64,000 nucleotides of DNA. Origin: PALSA-270 sp963770245 (GTDB taxonomy: Bacteria > Acidobacteriota > Terriglobia > Terriglobales > Acidobacteriaceae). The notes under the pieces were generated by a model. That model was given only the letters and a program-made list of their open reading frames with translations. It was not told the DNA's origin and ran no database searches. Made by a program: the position numbers and the translations under genes. Of this stretch, positions 1-9,567 are shown one piece after another (position 1 is the first letter of the stretch; each line of letters starts with the position of its first letter). The stretch is taken from NCBI GenBank assembly GCA_963770245.1, contig CAVYOX010000001.1:164347-228346 (forward strand), given 5' to 3'.

Positions 1-1293
1 CTGAAATTATTGACCAGGCCTGGCGAGGTAGGCGTCGGCCAATACTTTCCTTGGGCAATGGTCTTGGCGATGGGGTCCCAGCGCGCGGCTGGAATGATAT
101 TTCCCTGGAAGGGATCGCGAATGTAGCCGTTCTGCGTGGCGATGAGACCGGTGGTCGGATCGACTTGCCCTTGGGTGACGAGTCGAGTGCTCGAGGGATC
201 GTAGATTTGCCCTGCGAGAACCGGTCTTCCCAGATAGTCGGTTCCGATCTGAGATCCCAACTGCGCGGAAAAATCGCCCCCCAGGAATGCGGCGGTTGGC
301 ATGGTTCCAGTAAACGTCACAGGCGTCTGCTGGCGTAGTCCTTCGTAGTAGGCGAAGAAATAGGTCTTGTCTTTCCAAATGGGACCGCCCGCCGTGGCGC
401 CAAATTGCTGACGGTGAAACAGTGGTTCCGCCCCGGTGTTGAAGTAATTCTTGGCATCGAGGGCGCTATTGCGAAGGAAGTCGTAAACGTCCCCGTGAAA
501 GCGGTTGGTCCCCGATTTGGTCACCACATTGATGACGTTGCCGCTGCTCCATCCGTACTGCGAGGTAAACGCATTGGTCTGGATCTTGAACTCTTGCACG
601 TCGTCTACTGCCGGAACATAAGCCACGCCGCCCCAGTCGGCGCCCGTGTCCCAGGTGCCGTCCAGAAGATACTCGGCGGTGTTGAAGAATGTGCCTCCGA
701 AATTAAGGAAGGAGATATCCTGGTCGGCGCTTCCCGAAATGCCATTCCCTCCTACAACCTGAAATTCCGCTGTGTTGTTTACCGACGAGTTCAAGAACGC
801 CAAGCCGTAGACGTTTCGAAGGTTGAGGGGCAACTCGACAACTTGTTGCGCCGAAATATCGGAGGAGATGTTGGCATTGTCGGCGTTCACGAGGGGGGCC
901 TGCGAGGTCACTTCAATGGTTTCAGCAATCGAGCCGATCGCCATGATCACCGGTTGCTCCGCAGTTTGGCCGGCTCCCAGGCAATTCCGTCCTGCTTATA
1001 GGTTTTGAATCCGGATGCGGTCACTTGCAGGGAGTAAACCGCGGGCGGCAGTAGCGAAAAACGTAGTTGCCGGCTGTGTCCGTCACATAGACGCGCGAAA
1101 TGCCATGCTCGCTGCTCGTCAGGCTGATTTTGGCCCCGGGCACTACGCTTCCCGAGGAATCGGAGACGGTTCCGCTGATGGTTGCCGTGATCGCCTGGGT
1201 TTGGGCTTGCAGCTGGGTGCAAGGCAAGAGGAAAGTGAACACCGCCAGAACCAGGGTTGAGACCGTCAACGTCGACGAAGATTTGCGCGCCAT
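1..1293 (-). pseudogene. Oar-like TonB-dependent receptor, 5' portion, two frameshifts, runs off the left edge
   Basis: The start ATG at 1293 has a GGAGG about 8 bases upstream and opens a signal peptide (MARKSSSTLTVST, then a hydrophobic run ending in LQAQ). A carboxypeptidase-regulatory-like domain follows (ISGTVSDSSGSVVPGA, then GNYVF). The reading frame is lost twice, each time repaired by one extra base: near 1056-1060 (a T run, minus strand) and near 976-982 (GCCTGG, where GCCCTGG restores the frame). From about 945 to base 1 the third frame is open and reads typical receptor plug and early barrel sequence (VPAVDDVQEFKIQTNAF, NVVTKSGTNRFHG, KTYFFAYYEG). Family members of about 1100 residues are outer-membrane receptors of largely unknown substrate. 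Both indels sit in short homopolymers, so consensus error competes with true decay. The C-terminal two thirds lie outside the window. Confidence 0.85.
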
Positions 1294-1561
1294 AAAGCTA
1301 GCCTCCAGATTGTTTGCTATCACTGTCAAGTCCCGGGCATGAAACCTGGCACCTGCCAAGCCAATGGTTTCGCTTCCGAGCTCGGAAGGTCCAGTTGCGT
1401 CTCAGCCGTAGATACTTGAACCGCCAGGAGTTATAGCGGGGTCGCCGAACGGCGAAAAGCTCCTTACGGTAAAAGGCCACTGGCGAGGAGCGGAAATAGT
1501 GCTTGAAAGAGGGTGATGTCTTTGAGTACAAAGTGAGTTGCCGGAGGATCCAATTCAGTCA

Positions 1562-1579
1562 GTCTTTACATGTAAAGAC
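1562..1579. promoter_or_regulatory. 18-bp perfect palindrome in the divergent intergenic region
   Basis: GTCTTTACATGTAAAGAC is an uninterrupted inverted repeat lying between the minus-strand receptor (start 1293) and the plus-strand gene at 1691. Its length and position suit a dimeric repressor or activator site. No gene here clearly encodes its binder; the neighbouring 1691 gene has no HTH that I can see. The remainder of 1294-1690 shows no gene. Confidence 0.5.
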
Positions 1580-1690
1580 CTAGTCGGCGTCACGATTTTG
1601 GGCAAGTTTCTCAGATTACCGCGTCCGCGGGAAATATGGTTTCAAGAATAAAGCTGTCGTGCCGGTGGCCAAGACAGAAGGAGCAGTACA

Positions 1691-2942
1691 ATGTTGTCCG
1701 AGCAGCTGGATAGCTCGATTCCGTCGAGGAAAGAAGAAGACAGGGCTGCCATCGTCCAGCAACTCGAGCGCCTTCTGCAGAACCCCCATTTTCACAAGAG
1801 CAAGCGTTTCCCAGTCTTTCTGAAGTTCGTAGTGACCGAGGCTTTGGCAGGACGGGCGGACAATCTTAAAGAACGCACCCTGGGCATCGAGGTTTTCGGC
1901 AAAGATCCCGGTTATGACACAACCGACGACCCCATTGTTCGTGTGACCGCAGGCGAGATTCGCAAGCGGATCGCTCAGTATTACCAGGAACCGGGACACG
2001 AGCACGAAATCAGGGTGCTGCTGCCCCCCGGGTCTTATGTACCTCAGTTTTGCTTCCCCGAGGATGCCAAAGCCGTGGCGCCCCCCCCATCTTCAGTCGT
2101 TCCGGTCGAAGCGTTGCCGACGCCTGTGGTTTCGACAGATCTGAAGCGCGCTTGGCCATGGGGAACCTTGACCTGGGGATCCCTGATCGGGGCGCTGGTG
2201 TTGCTCTCGATTGTCATGGGGGTAGTTTTCGCCTGGCCGGCTCTGCACCTCGACTGCGATCGAACAATTTTGGGCGCCCTTTGTAAAGTCCCAGGACCCG
2301 GTCCTGTTTTGCATCGCAGACCAGAGTCAGTATTCCACCATCAACCTGCGGGACGCTGCAAATCCACTTCGCCAGACCACTCTCAACGACCACATGATCA
2401 CCGTGATCATTGACGACGTAAGTCCGCTGGTCAATATCGCAGGCTTGCTGCAAACTTACGGAAGGACCTACAGGGTGCTAGGCGAGACCGCGACTACGCT
2501 TACCGAACTACGACGCAGTCCATCGGTCTTTATTGGAGCTTACGACAATAGCTGGACTTTGCGCCTCACCGCACCGCTAAGATTTCATTTCGCAAACAAT
2601 GCGGAAATGTCCAGCTTCTGGATCGAAGACCGTAACAATCCGAGCCGACAAGATTGGCTGCTGGAGCGCTCTCGTCAGGACACCGGAACCTACAAGGACT
2701 ATGCCATTGTGGCGCGGTTTCTCGATCCGAACACGGATCGCTTTGTTGTGGTCGCTGCCGGCATAGCGCGAGGGGGCACCGTGGCCGCAGGAGAATTTCT
2801 GGTCGATGCTCACCGTCTGGATGAGCTAGCGCGCCAGGTGCCCAAGGACTGGAGTCATAAGAACATCGAAGTTGTTCTGGAGACCCAAGTGATTGATGGG
2901 CGCTCCGGCCCGCCTCGCATCGACGCGGTCTACACCTGGTAA
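1691..2942 (+). pseudogene. Conserved acidobacterial-type membrane-anchored protein, one frameshift
   Basis: The N-terminal part (about 185 residues from ATG 1691) has a conserved block with FPVFLKFVVTEALAG, LKERTLGIEVFGK and DPIVRVTAGEIRKRIAQYY. A proline-rich linker and one transmembrane helix (LIGALVLLSIVMGVVFAW) follow. Near 2245 the frame shifts by one base, and the continuation (AIEQFWAPFVKSQDPVLFCIADQSQ, then ITVIIDDVSPLVNIAGLL) reads without interruption to the stop at 2942. The pieces add up to about 417 residues. The N-terminal block recurs in Acidobacteriota proteins, sometimes likened to signalling or transcriptional proteins, but I see no defined DNA-binding motif and assign no function. 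The indel may be real or a consensus error. Confidence 0.7.
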
Positions 2943-3161
2943 TACCTGCGCTCGGAGGGAGCGTTTGCCGTGGCCCTCCCTGCTGAAGATTCGGGCATTG
3001 GCTCCCAATTCCCCAGGCCAGTGTCGTCATCACCGTCACGGCAACCCCGGCAAGGATAGGTCCTCGTTCCAACTGGTTCGTCAAAGACCGCAGTCATGCA
3101 AGAGAAAGATGCCGGTGCTTCCAACCGGCTGGACGGGGTGATCGACTAGAATGAAATTTGT

Positions 3162-3695
3162 ATGAAGATCGGTGTACTTGCCCTGCAGGGCGATTTTGAT
3201 GCTCACCGTCGTCGGCTCGAGCAGCTGGGCGTCGAGGTCGTTCTGGTCAAAAAGCCCGAGCAGCTGGCCGCAATGGATGGCCTGGTGATCCCGGGGGGCG
3301 AATCGAGCACGTTCCTGAAACTGTTGGGCGAAACCGGATTCGAGAAGCTCAAGCAATTTGTCCGCGACAAACCTACGTTTGGAACTTGCGCCGGGGCCAT
3401 CCTGCTCGCCAAGGAAGTCGAGAATCCCAAGCAAGGGGGCATGGGCGCGATCGATATCACGGTTCGCCGCAATGCCTACGGCCGCCAGCTCGACAGCTCC
3501 ATCCGACAAGGAAAACTGGGCGATGAACCGCTCGAAATGGTCTTCATCCGCGCCCCCAGGATCGAGCGTGTCGGTCCCGGAGTCGAGATCCTGGCCACCG
3601 AAGGCAGCGACCCGGTCGTCGTCCGCCAGGGAACCGTGATGGCGACCTTTCACCCGGAACGAGCGATGACACTCGCGTCCACCGGGCATTTCTAG
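3162..3695 (+). CDS. pdxT: Pyridoxal 5'-phosphate synthase glutaminase subunit PdxT, C-terminus shifted
   Basis: This class I glutaminase hydrolyses glutamine and feeds ammonia to PdxS for de novo PLP synthesis in the cytosol. Visible motifs are LALQGDF at 6-12, GGESST at 45-50, the nucleophile Cys76 in FGTCAGA, and His164/Glu166 of the catalytic triad in FHPE. After FHPE the frame goes off family: the expected tail (TSDDTRVHRAFLDMV) is encoded in another frame ending at 3730, so a small net indel lies around 3658-3663. The product therefore keeps all catalytic residues but has an aberrant last 11 residues. PdxS is not adjacent in this window, although it usually precedes pdxT. Confidence 0.93.
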   Translation: MKIGVLALQGDFDAHRRRLEQLGVEVVLVKKPEQLAAMDGLVIPGGESSTFLKLLGETGFEKLKQFVRDKPTFGTCAGAILLAKEVENPKQGGMGAIDITVRRNAYGRQLDSSIRQGKLGDEPLEMVFIRAPRIERVGPGVEILATEGSDPVVVRQGTVMATFHPERAMTLASTGHF

Positions 3696-3865
3696 ACATG
3701 GTGAGTGCGCCAAACGGAAATGAGGCCTAGAAGCCCCTCCTCTGGCCTTCCCTCGCCTTGACATAACACTTCGCGCGCGTCTCGTGCTCCCCTCGGGACA
3801 AAAGCGGCCTACTCGCACAGCAGCCGGGGCAAGAAGCCTAACTGCTCAAAGGAAATAAAAACTCT

Positions 3866-4654
3866 TTATTCTTTGACGTTGTTGGTGAAAGGCCGAGGCA
3901 CGTCGAAGCCGTAGCTCTTCAACACGTCGCCAATCGTGGTCGTCTTGATGAACGACAAGAATTGACTTGCAGCTTCCTTGTTCTTCGACGAGCTCAGGAT
4001 AACGCAGGCCTGTTCGATCGGCGGGTATTCATCGGCCGGAACCTCAGCGTACCGTCCTTTGTCTTTCATGCTTGGCGACAGAGCAAGAGACAGCGCTACT
4101 ATGCCTACATCCGCTGAGCCCGAAACTACGAAGGAAGCCGTTTGTGAAATGTTTTCACCCAACACCAACTTGTCCTTCACTTTGTCGTAGACGTTTCCCT
4201 TTTGCATCGCGGCGACAGCGGCCTGCCCGTAGGGAGCGTGCTGTGGGTTGGCAACGGCGATCTTCTGGATGGAAGGGTTCAATAGGACCTGGATGCCAGA
4301 ACTCAGGTCGAGTTTCGAGTCGTTCGGCACCCATATCACAATCTTGCCCATGGCGTACTGGTAGTAGCTGCCTGGTTCTGTCAGCCCAGCAGCCTGCAAC
4401 TTCTTCGGGTACTCAAGATTGGCCGAAAAGAACAGGTCAAAAGGCGCTCCATTTTGAAACTGCTGGAAGAAGTTGCCCGACGAACCGTAAGTAACCTGCA
4501 CCCCCTTTCCAGTCTCCTTTTGAAATCGGGCAGCGATATCTTGCATGGCAAACTGAAGGTCAGCTGCGGCGGCGACGCTGATCTGCTGAGCTGCGCACAG
4601 TTGCGAAATGCAAACCGCCGCCACCAACGACATCAGGACTCTTCGGATGCTCAT
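3866..4654 (-). CDS. modA: Molybdate ABC transporter substrate-binding protein ModA
   Basis: This is a periplasmic binding protein for molybdate or tungstate. ATG 4654 is preceded by AGGAGAG; a longer reading to 4696 has no such site. A signal peptide (VLMSLVAAVCISQLCAAQ) is followed by the ModA core: VAAAADLQFAMQDIAARF, YGSSGNFFQQ, a GAPFDLFFSAN block, VANPQHAPYGQAA and a C-terminal YPPIEQACVIL segment. The length (262 residues) is typical. It is the third gene in line after the decayed TOBE regulator and the small molybdopterin-domain protein, about 270 bases downstream of the latter. No modB or modC lies in the window, so the permease and ATPase must be elsewhere or lost. Confidence 0.93.
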   Translation of the reverse strand: MSIRRVLMSLVAAVCISQLCAAQQISVAAAADLQFAMQDIAARFQKETGKGVQVTYGSSGNFFQQFQNGAPFDLFFSANLEYPKKLQAAGLTEPGSYYQYAMGKIVIWVPNDSKLDLSSGIQVLLNPSIQKIAVANPQHAPYGQAAVAAMQKGNVYDKVKDKLVLGENISQTASFVVSGSADVGIVALSLALSPSMKDKGRYAEVPADEYPPIEQACVILSSSKNKEAASQFLSFIKTTTIGDVLKSYGFDVPRPFTNNVKE

Positions 4655-4923
4655 GCGCTCTCTCCTAGCGTCGATAACCAGGTTTCGATAACCCAATGTC
4701 GACCATCACCACATACCAATCTCAGCCAGACACCAACTGGCTGGACAAATCGAGGAAATTCGGTCGGGATGTGCCGTGGTCCGTCTACTCGCCCACGTGG
4801 CGGACCATCTCCTGGGAGAAGGGCTATGACCCAGCGTGCCCCTGACGACCGCACTCTCAAGAAAAGCGATATCGTCACTGTTGTCCATGCGGCGCCGAAG
4901 GAGTGATCCAGAAAAGTGGTCGC

Positions 4924-5406
4924 TCATTGCACTTCCACGATTCTCAAAGTCGTCACCTGTCGCACCCAACGTGCCATTCCTTTTTCGTCGGGGATGATGA
5001 TCCGGTATGGTCCCTCTTTCTCATCCAGGAGTTTTCCATTTCGCAAGTAAGCCAGCACGATCTGCCGATCGGTGAAAGCCGGATCGAGTTCCGGGAGGGC
5101 AATCACAACACGGTACCCATCCGCAGCCTCGACCACAAGACACGAAGCGAGTCGTCTTCCTCTCAGAGCTTCGCCGAATTCAACGCCGGCTTTTTCGAGC
5201 AAGGCTCTGACTGAGACACCGACGAAGGTGACTGTCGCATCCGACGATCCGGTCGTGACGGTCGTAATCGGCAAGGCCTCGAGGTCCCGCTTGGATAAGA
5301 CCGTCAGCTTTCCGATTGCTGTCTGGATGGTAAGTTGCTGACACTGAACCACGACGGCATCCAGCACCAGGGCAATTAGGAGAGCAAGAAAGAATCGCTT
5401 CTTCAT
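4924..5406 (-). CDS. Small exported molybdopterin-dependent oxidoreductase-domain protein
   Basis: The 160-residue protein starts at ATG 5406 with a signal peptide (MKKRFFLALLIALVLDAVVV). The mature part resembles a minimal oxidoreductase molybdopterin-binding domain: LTVLSKRDLEALPITTV, VTFVGVSVRALLEKAG, ADGYRVVIALPELDP and GPYRIIIPDEK. Such short proteins lack the dimerisation domain of sulfite oxidases, and their catalytic role is unknown. The start codon sits two bases after the stop of the upstream TOBE-regulator remnant (TGA 5408-5410), indicating translational coupling and an original operon leading toward modA. A decayed paralogue with the same arrangement lies at 10560-10736. Confidence 0.75.
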   Translation of the reverse strand: MKKRFFLALLIALVLDAVVVQCQQLTIQTAIGKLTVLSKRDLEALPITTVTTGSSDATVTFVGVSVRALLEKAGVEFGEALRGRRLASCLVVEAADGYRVVIALPELDPAFTDRQIVLAYLRNGKLLDEKEGPYRIIIPDEKGMARWVRQVTTLRIVEVQ

Positions 5407-5407
5407 C

Positions 5408-5633
5408 TCACACACGCAGAATCATCCCTTCTGTAGCTTTCGCCAGAGCTGCAGCCGTCTGCCCGGGCTTGAGCTGCATTTTCCCGTGCCGAATGTGCCG
5501 TAGTCATGGACGTGAGTTGCTTGCCGCCATTCGAGATCGCCACTTCTGCCATCAGACCGCCGACGCGTCGACGCGTTGTGAGGTCACACGCTTGGATCTC
5601 GCGCCAGCAGAGCCCACAGTCCGCGTTAACCGC
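5408..5633 (-). pseudogene. Remnant of a TOBE-domain molybdenum regulator
   Basis: Reading minus strand from a stop at about 5636, the frame gives EIQACDL, RRRVGGLMAEVAISNGGKQLTS and TTAHSARE. After a one-base slip near 5465 it continues MQLKPGQTAAALAKATEGMILRV and ends with TGA at 5408. This matches the C-terminal TOBE (Mop) domain of the intact regulator at 10740-11174 almost residue for residue (GLMAEVRVSIGGQQITS, AREMQLKRGQTAAALIKAT, MILRV). The N-terminal helix-turn-helix half is missing. It directly precedes and overlaps the start region of the small molybdopterin protein, as in the second copy. Confidence 0.75.
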
Positions 5634-5929
5634 CTAGATCTGTGTATTAACGAAAATAGAACTGTATTGTACAGATACTTTCGAGGTTTCTGTTTCGATA
5701 CTGAACGGGGCTTACCTCGGGGCGAGACTGCGGAGCGGTGGTTGCTTCAAACTGGGTGTCTAGCCACGCGCAGACCTCGCCGATCCAAATGGGTTGGGAC
5801 TCAGCATAGGCCAGCAGCACCACGAAAACAGGTTTGACATAAGCCCGCACCCGTCGCCGCGCAGCTTCCGGTGAAAAGGGTATTCGTTCACCGGTACAAT
5901 AAGGGGCAATCGCGAGCCCAGGAGAAAGA

Positions 5930-6883
5930 ATGGCGGCTGTATCGGCGGCTTCGACTTCCACCCCGTTTCTGCCCCTGCGGGTTGAGGGATTGGTTAAACG
6001 CTTCGGAGAGCTGACGGCCGTGGATGGCATTAGCCTCGAACTCAACCGCGCGGAATGTTTGGGGTTGCTCGGACCGAACGGCGCAGGCAAGACTACGCTG
6101 ATCCGTAGCATTGTCGGTCGCGTTGTGCCGGACGCTGGCGCGGTGTCAGTTTTCGGGAATGCGGCGGGTTCGATCGAGGCACGAATGGCATTGGGATGGG
6201 TTCCGCAAGAAATTGCACTCTATCCCAGACTAACCTGCCGGGAAAATCTGGAAGCGTTCGGCCAATATCACGGCCTGCGGAATGCCGCCTTGAGAACGGC
6301 GGTGGCGCGCTGTCTGGACTGGGCGGCGCTTGCCGATCGGGCTGAAGACATCGTGAAGAACCTCTCTGGAGGAATGAAGCGGCGGTTGAATATGGCGGCT
6401 GGACTCATTCACCAGCCCGGAGTCATGCTGATGGACGAGCCCACGGCCGGTGTGGACCCGCAATCGCGCAACCGTATCTTTGAAATGATCGAGAAACTGC
6501 GCGGCGAGGGGATGTCTATCATATACACCACACACTATATGGAGGAGGCGGAACGATTGTGCGATCGAGTCGCGATCATTGATCACGGGCGAATCGTAGC
6601 CCTGGGCACGAAAGACGAGCTTGTGCACAATGCATTTGCGTCGTGCAGCGAAGTGTTAGCCCGCTTCGAGAACATGGACGACCGTGTGGCCGCGTGGGTC
6701 GAACAACGCGGAGGACTCTTTGATAACGGCTTAGCCCGGTTCTCTGTCGAGCATGCGACCGACATTGCGGGATTGCTCGACGCTGCAGCCAAAGCGGGAC
6801 ACGAACTGGCGGACGTCTCGCTGCGGAAACCCAACCTGGAATCGGTATTTCTCCACTGGACCGGAAGGGAGCTACGCGATTGA
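5930..6883 (+). CDS. ABC-2 type exporter, ATP-binding protein
   Basis: This ATPase subunit powers the adjacent permease. It has Walker A GPNGAGKTT near residue 48, a Q-loop in VPQEIALYPRLT, signature LSGGMKRRLNMAAGL, Walker B VMLMDEPTAGVD and H-loop TTHYMEE. The accessory C-terminal domain (about 220-317) is typical of drug or lipid exporters of the CcmA/DrrA class. ATG 5930 follows AGGAGAAAG. The stop TGA overlaps the permease ATG by one base (TGATG at 6881-6885), so the two are translated together. The substrate cannot be told from sequence. Confidence 0.93.
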   Translation: MAAVSAASTSTPFLPLRVEGLVKRFGELTAVDGISLELNRAECLGLLGPNGAGKTTLIRSIVGRVVPDAGAVSVFGNAAGSIEARMALGWVPQEIALYPRLTCRENLEAFGQYHGLRNAALRTAVARCLDWAALADRAEDIVKNLSGGMKRRLNMAAGLIHQPGVMLMDEPTAGVDPQSRNRIFEMIEKLRGEGMSIIYTTHYMEEAERLCDRVAIIDHGRIVALGTKDELVHNAFASCSEVLARFENMDDRVAAWVEQRGGLFDNGLARFSVEHATDIAGLLDAAAKAGHELADVSLRKPNLESVFLHWTGRELRD

Positions 6884-8163
6884 TGGTTCCCATCATCCGT
6901 ACCGCCTGGACTGCCCTGCGCCGCGACCGTGGTGCTCTCGCTCTGAGTTTCATCTTGCCGGTCTCCTTTTTCACCATCTTTGCCGTAATCTTCGGCGGGC
7001 GCAGTAACTCCACGCCGAAGGTCAGCGTCATCCTGGTCGATGAGGACCACAGCGGGGCTTCGCAAAAGCTGATCAAGGGACTAAGCGAAGAATCCCTCTC
7101 GGTCCTAACTCGGCCCGCGCCGAAGCGAGGTGTCGAACAGCCTGACTATACCGCTGCAACCGCCGAAGACGCCGTTCGAGCTGGCACCGCACCGGTGGCG
7201 CTTATTATTCCTCTAGGTTTTGGCGCAAATCCGATTTCGTTCGGGGGCGGCAACCAGCACGTCTCCATCCAATTGCTAAAGGACAGCAGTGACGTGGTTG
7301 CGCCGCAGATCGTCACCGGCCTGTTGCAGAAGGTTGCGATGACCGCAATGCCCGAGGTCATGGCACAGCAGGGAGCAAAGTACATGGACGAGTACGCTGG
7401 CGGGGTTACGCCGGAACAGCGGAAGAGAATCGACAGCGGTCTGGAGGCACTCAACCAACGAGAGAGCAAGGAAGATGGGGGGCCCGAGACGCATCACGAC
7501 CCGAACGGTGGAATGCTTATTTCAGTTACCCCGCGGGATGTCGTCGGTGAAAACAAGAACAATCCGATGGTGTCCTTTTACGCAGCGGCCATCGGGGTTA
7601 TGTTCCTCCTGTTCACTGCCAGCAGCGCCGGGGGCTCATTGCTGGACGAAGCCGAAAGCGGGACGCTCGACCGCGTTCTTAGCTCGCGGGTCACCATGGG
7701 AACACTACTGGCCGGGAAGCTGTGCTATTGCTCTCTGCTGGCATTCTCGCAACTGGTCGTGATGTTTGTTTGGGCCTGGCTGGTTTTCAAACTTGATTTC
7801 ATACCGCACCTCGCCGGCTTTGCCATTATGGGAGTCACCACGGCTTTCGCGGTGGCGGCATTCGGTATGCTGCTGGCCAGTACATGCCGAACTCGGGCGC
7901 AGCTCGGCCCCTTATCTACGCTTGTCATTCTCATCATGTCCTCGGTCGGGGGGAGCATGTTCCCGCGTTTTCTCATGCCGGACGCAATGCAGAAGGCCGG
8001 TCTGCTCACGATCAATGCCTGGGCAATCGACGGTTTCACGAAGGTTTTCTGGCGCGATGAGCCGGTCTCACATTTGTGGCCGCAGGTTCTGGTGTTGCTC
8101 CTCGTAGGCATTGCACTGTTTTTGATCGCTCGCAAACTCGCGCGCCGCTGGGAATATTCCTAG
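6883..8163 (+). CDS. ABC-2 type exporter, membrane permease
   Basis: The 426-residue permease has one N-terminal transmembrane helix (LALSFILPVSFFTIFAVIFGG), a large extracytoplasmic region (about 40-225) and five C-terminal helices, starting at VSFYAAAIGVMFLLFTASSAGGSLL and ending at VLLLVGIALFLIARKLA. EAESGTLDRVLSSRV is the usual cytoplasmic coupling segment. This layout matches the ABC2_membrane_3/YhgE-like exporter permeases that partner DrrA-type ATPases. The start overlaps the ATPase stop. Two small genes of unknown role follow on the same strand with short gaps and good ribosome-binding sites, so they probably share the transcript. Confidence 0.9.
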   Translation: MVPIIRTAWTALRRDRGALALSFILPVSFFTIFAVIFGGRSNSTPKVSVILVDEDHSGASQKLIKGLSEESLSVLTRPAPKRGVEQPDYTAATAEDAVRAGTAPVALIIPLGFGANPISFGGGNQHVSIQLLKDSSDVVAPQIVTGLLQKVAMTAMPEVMAQQGAKYMDEYAGGVTPEQRKRIDSGLEALNQRESKEDGGPETHHDPNGGMLISVTPRDVVGENKNNPMVSFYAAAIGVMFLLFTASSAGGSLLDEAESGTLDRVLSSRVTMGTLLAGKLCYCSLLAFSQLVVMFVWAWLVFKLDFIPHLAGFAIMGVTTAFAVAAFGMLLASTCRTRAQLGPLSTLVILIMSSVGGSMFPRFLMPDAMQKAGLLTINAWAIDGFTKVFWRDEPVSHLWPQVLVLLLVGIALFLIARKLARRWEYS

Positions 8164-8221
8164 CTCGCTGCCCCCGGCAATCGCAAGGAACAAGCGCTCC
8201 ATTTTATGAGGAGGCGGATCG

Positions 8222-8488
8222 ATGGAAGACCGCAGTAGTGCAAATCATCTGGATGTCCGCGCCGTCGCAATGATAGCCACTGCGATCGGCGCGGTCGCGG
8301 TTGGTGCATTTGCGATCGGTGCACTCGCCATAGGCCGGCTCGCGATCCGCCGCGTTTTGATCGAGCGCGCCAAATTCAAATCGATTGAAATCGAGGACCT
8401 TACCGTGACACGGCTTCACGTCGCCGAAGTCACGGTGAGCGACTCGCTCAAGCTACCCGGAAGCAATGTGGATCGCAAGACTTCCTAA
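8222..8488 (+). CDS. Small hydrophobic protein with AIG repeats, unknown function
   Basis: An 88-residue protein begins at ATG 8222 behind a strong GAGGAGGCG. Residues 14-42 form a glycine/alanine zipper-like hydrophobic segment in which AIGAVAVGAFAIGALAIGRL repeats a five-residue pattern. The second half is amphipathic and beta-like, with SIEIEDLTVTRLHVAEVTVSD. Similar unnamed proteins accompany membrane genes in Acidobacteriota and Proteobacteria. I assign no function. It sits 58 bases after the permease and 33 before the DUF202 fusion, consistent with one operon. Confidence 0.7.
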   Translation: MEDRSSANHLDVRAVAMIATAIGAVAVGAFAIGALAIGRLAIRRVLIERAKFKSIEIEDLTVTRLHVAEVTVSDSLKLPGSNVDRKTS

Positions 8489-8521
8489 CCAAAGAAAGAC
8501 ACTTAGTCCAGGAGACAGCAA

Positions 8522-9355
8522 ATGGATGCGCCAACGCAAATGAGTCAAAGGGCCGACTTGCGCGATTTTCTGGCAGCCGAGCGGACCTTCCTGGCATGGA
8601 TTCGCACTGGTCTTGCATTGATGGGATTCGGTTTTGTGGTGGCACGATTCGGTTTGTTTCTGCAGCAACTCCAGGTCGCGCAGGGCACTTCACCAGCGCC
8701 GTCTTACGGCCTGTCCCTGTGGTTCGGCACGGCCCTTATCGCAGTTGGAGTGGTCGTGTATCTGCTGTCCGCCTGGCATCATCTTCGACTGGTCCGGGAG
8801 TTGGAACGGGGAGGATCCATATCTTCTCGTCCATCGACTCAGGCTGTGGTGATCGCGTTGTTCCTGGCTTTGGTGGGTCTTGCGATGGCGATTTATTTGG
8901 TTTCCGTCGGAAGCTTCGCAAAGCTACAACCTGCAAGTATTGGCAACGGGGAGGTATCTATGCTAACGGCAGCAAGCAAAGGAATTGTCGAGAGGCCTAG
9001 CAATCACTCGGTCGAGCAGACCGTGGATCGGCTTAAGAATATTCTGCAAGCGAAAGGGGTTACCCTGTTCGCTCTGATCGACCACGGCGGAGAAGCCGAA
9101 AAGGTGGGAATGAAAATGCCACCCACCAAACTGTTGATCTTTGGAAACCCTAAAGGCGGAACTCCCCTGATGCTGGCGGCGCCGAGCAGCGCCATCGATC
9201 TTCCGCTGAAGATCCTGGTCTCAGAAGACGGCCAGGGTAAGGTATGGATTTCCTACAACAGTCCGCAGTATTTGCAAAACAGGCACGAATTGCCGCAAGA
9301 GTTGTTGGCAAACATCGCAGTCGTCGAGACGTTGGCTGCCAAAGCCGCAGAGTAG
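8522..9355 (+). CDS. DUF202-DUF302 fusion membrane protein
   Basis: Residues 10-125 carry a DUF202/YidH-type domain: the signature LAAERTFLAWIRTGLALMGFGFVVARF and three transmembrane helices. Residues 160-277 look like a DUF302 domain (VDRLKNILQAKGVTLFALIDHGGEA, KLLIFGNPKGGTPLM, ISYNSPQYL), a fold seen in small soluble or periplasmic proteins. The two are usually separate genes. ATG 8522 is preceded by CAGGAGACAG. The function is unknown; DUF302 proteins have been linked to metal or redox stress, which fits the oxidative-stress genes further right only loosely. Confidence 0.85.
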   Translation: MDAPTQMSQRADLRDFLAAERTFLAWIRTGLALMGFGFVVARFGLFLQQLQVAQGTSPAPSYGLSLWFGTALIAVGVVVYLLSAWHHLRLVRELERGGSISSRPSTQAVVIALFLALVGLAMAIYLVSVGSFAKLQPASIGNGEVSMLTAASKGIVERPSNHSVEQTVDRLKNILQAKGVTLFALIDHGGEAEKVGMKMPPTKLLIFGNPKGGTPLMLAAPSSAIDLPLKILVSEDGQGKVWISYNSPQYLQNRHELPQELLANIAVVETLAAKAAE

Positions 9356-9567
9356 CTCCAAGTTCGTCGTTACGAATCACAGCGGCTCAAGCGGACGATC
9401 GTTAAGGGAGTTCCAGATCCCGTGTCGCACCGTGCTGATCTCCGTTCGGACCTGAGTCTTAGGCCTTGCGAGTCCTTGCGCCGGAAGGACCGTAAAATCT
9501 GGTTTTCGCGCTCTTCTTTTGATTGTTGCTTTTAGATACATCCCCGCAGTAGAAGCCGTGGGAATGG

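Noticed and set aside
3081..3818. 245-codon minus-strand open frame over pdxT
   Set aside because: Antisense to a recognised gene and without family features.
4655..4923. Possible modB or other gene between the molybdopterin protein and modA
   Set aside because: No frame shows membrane helices or family motifs; it appears non-coding.
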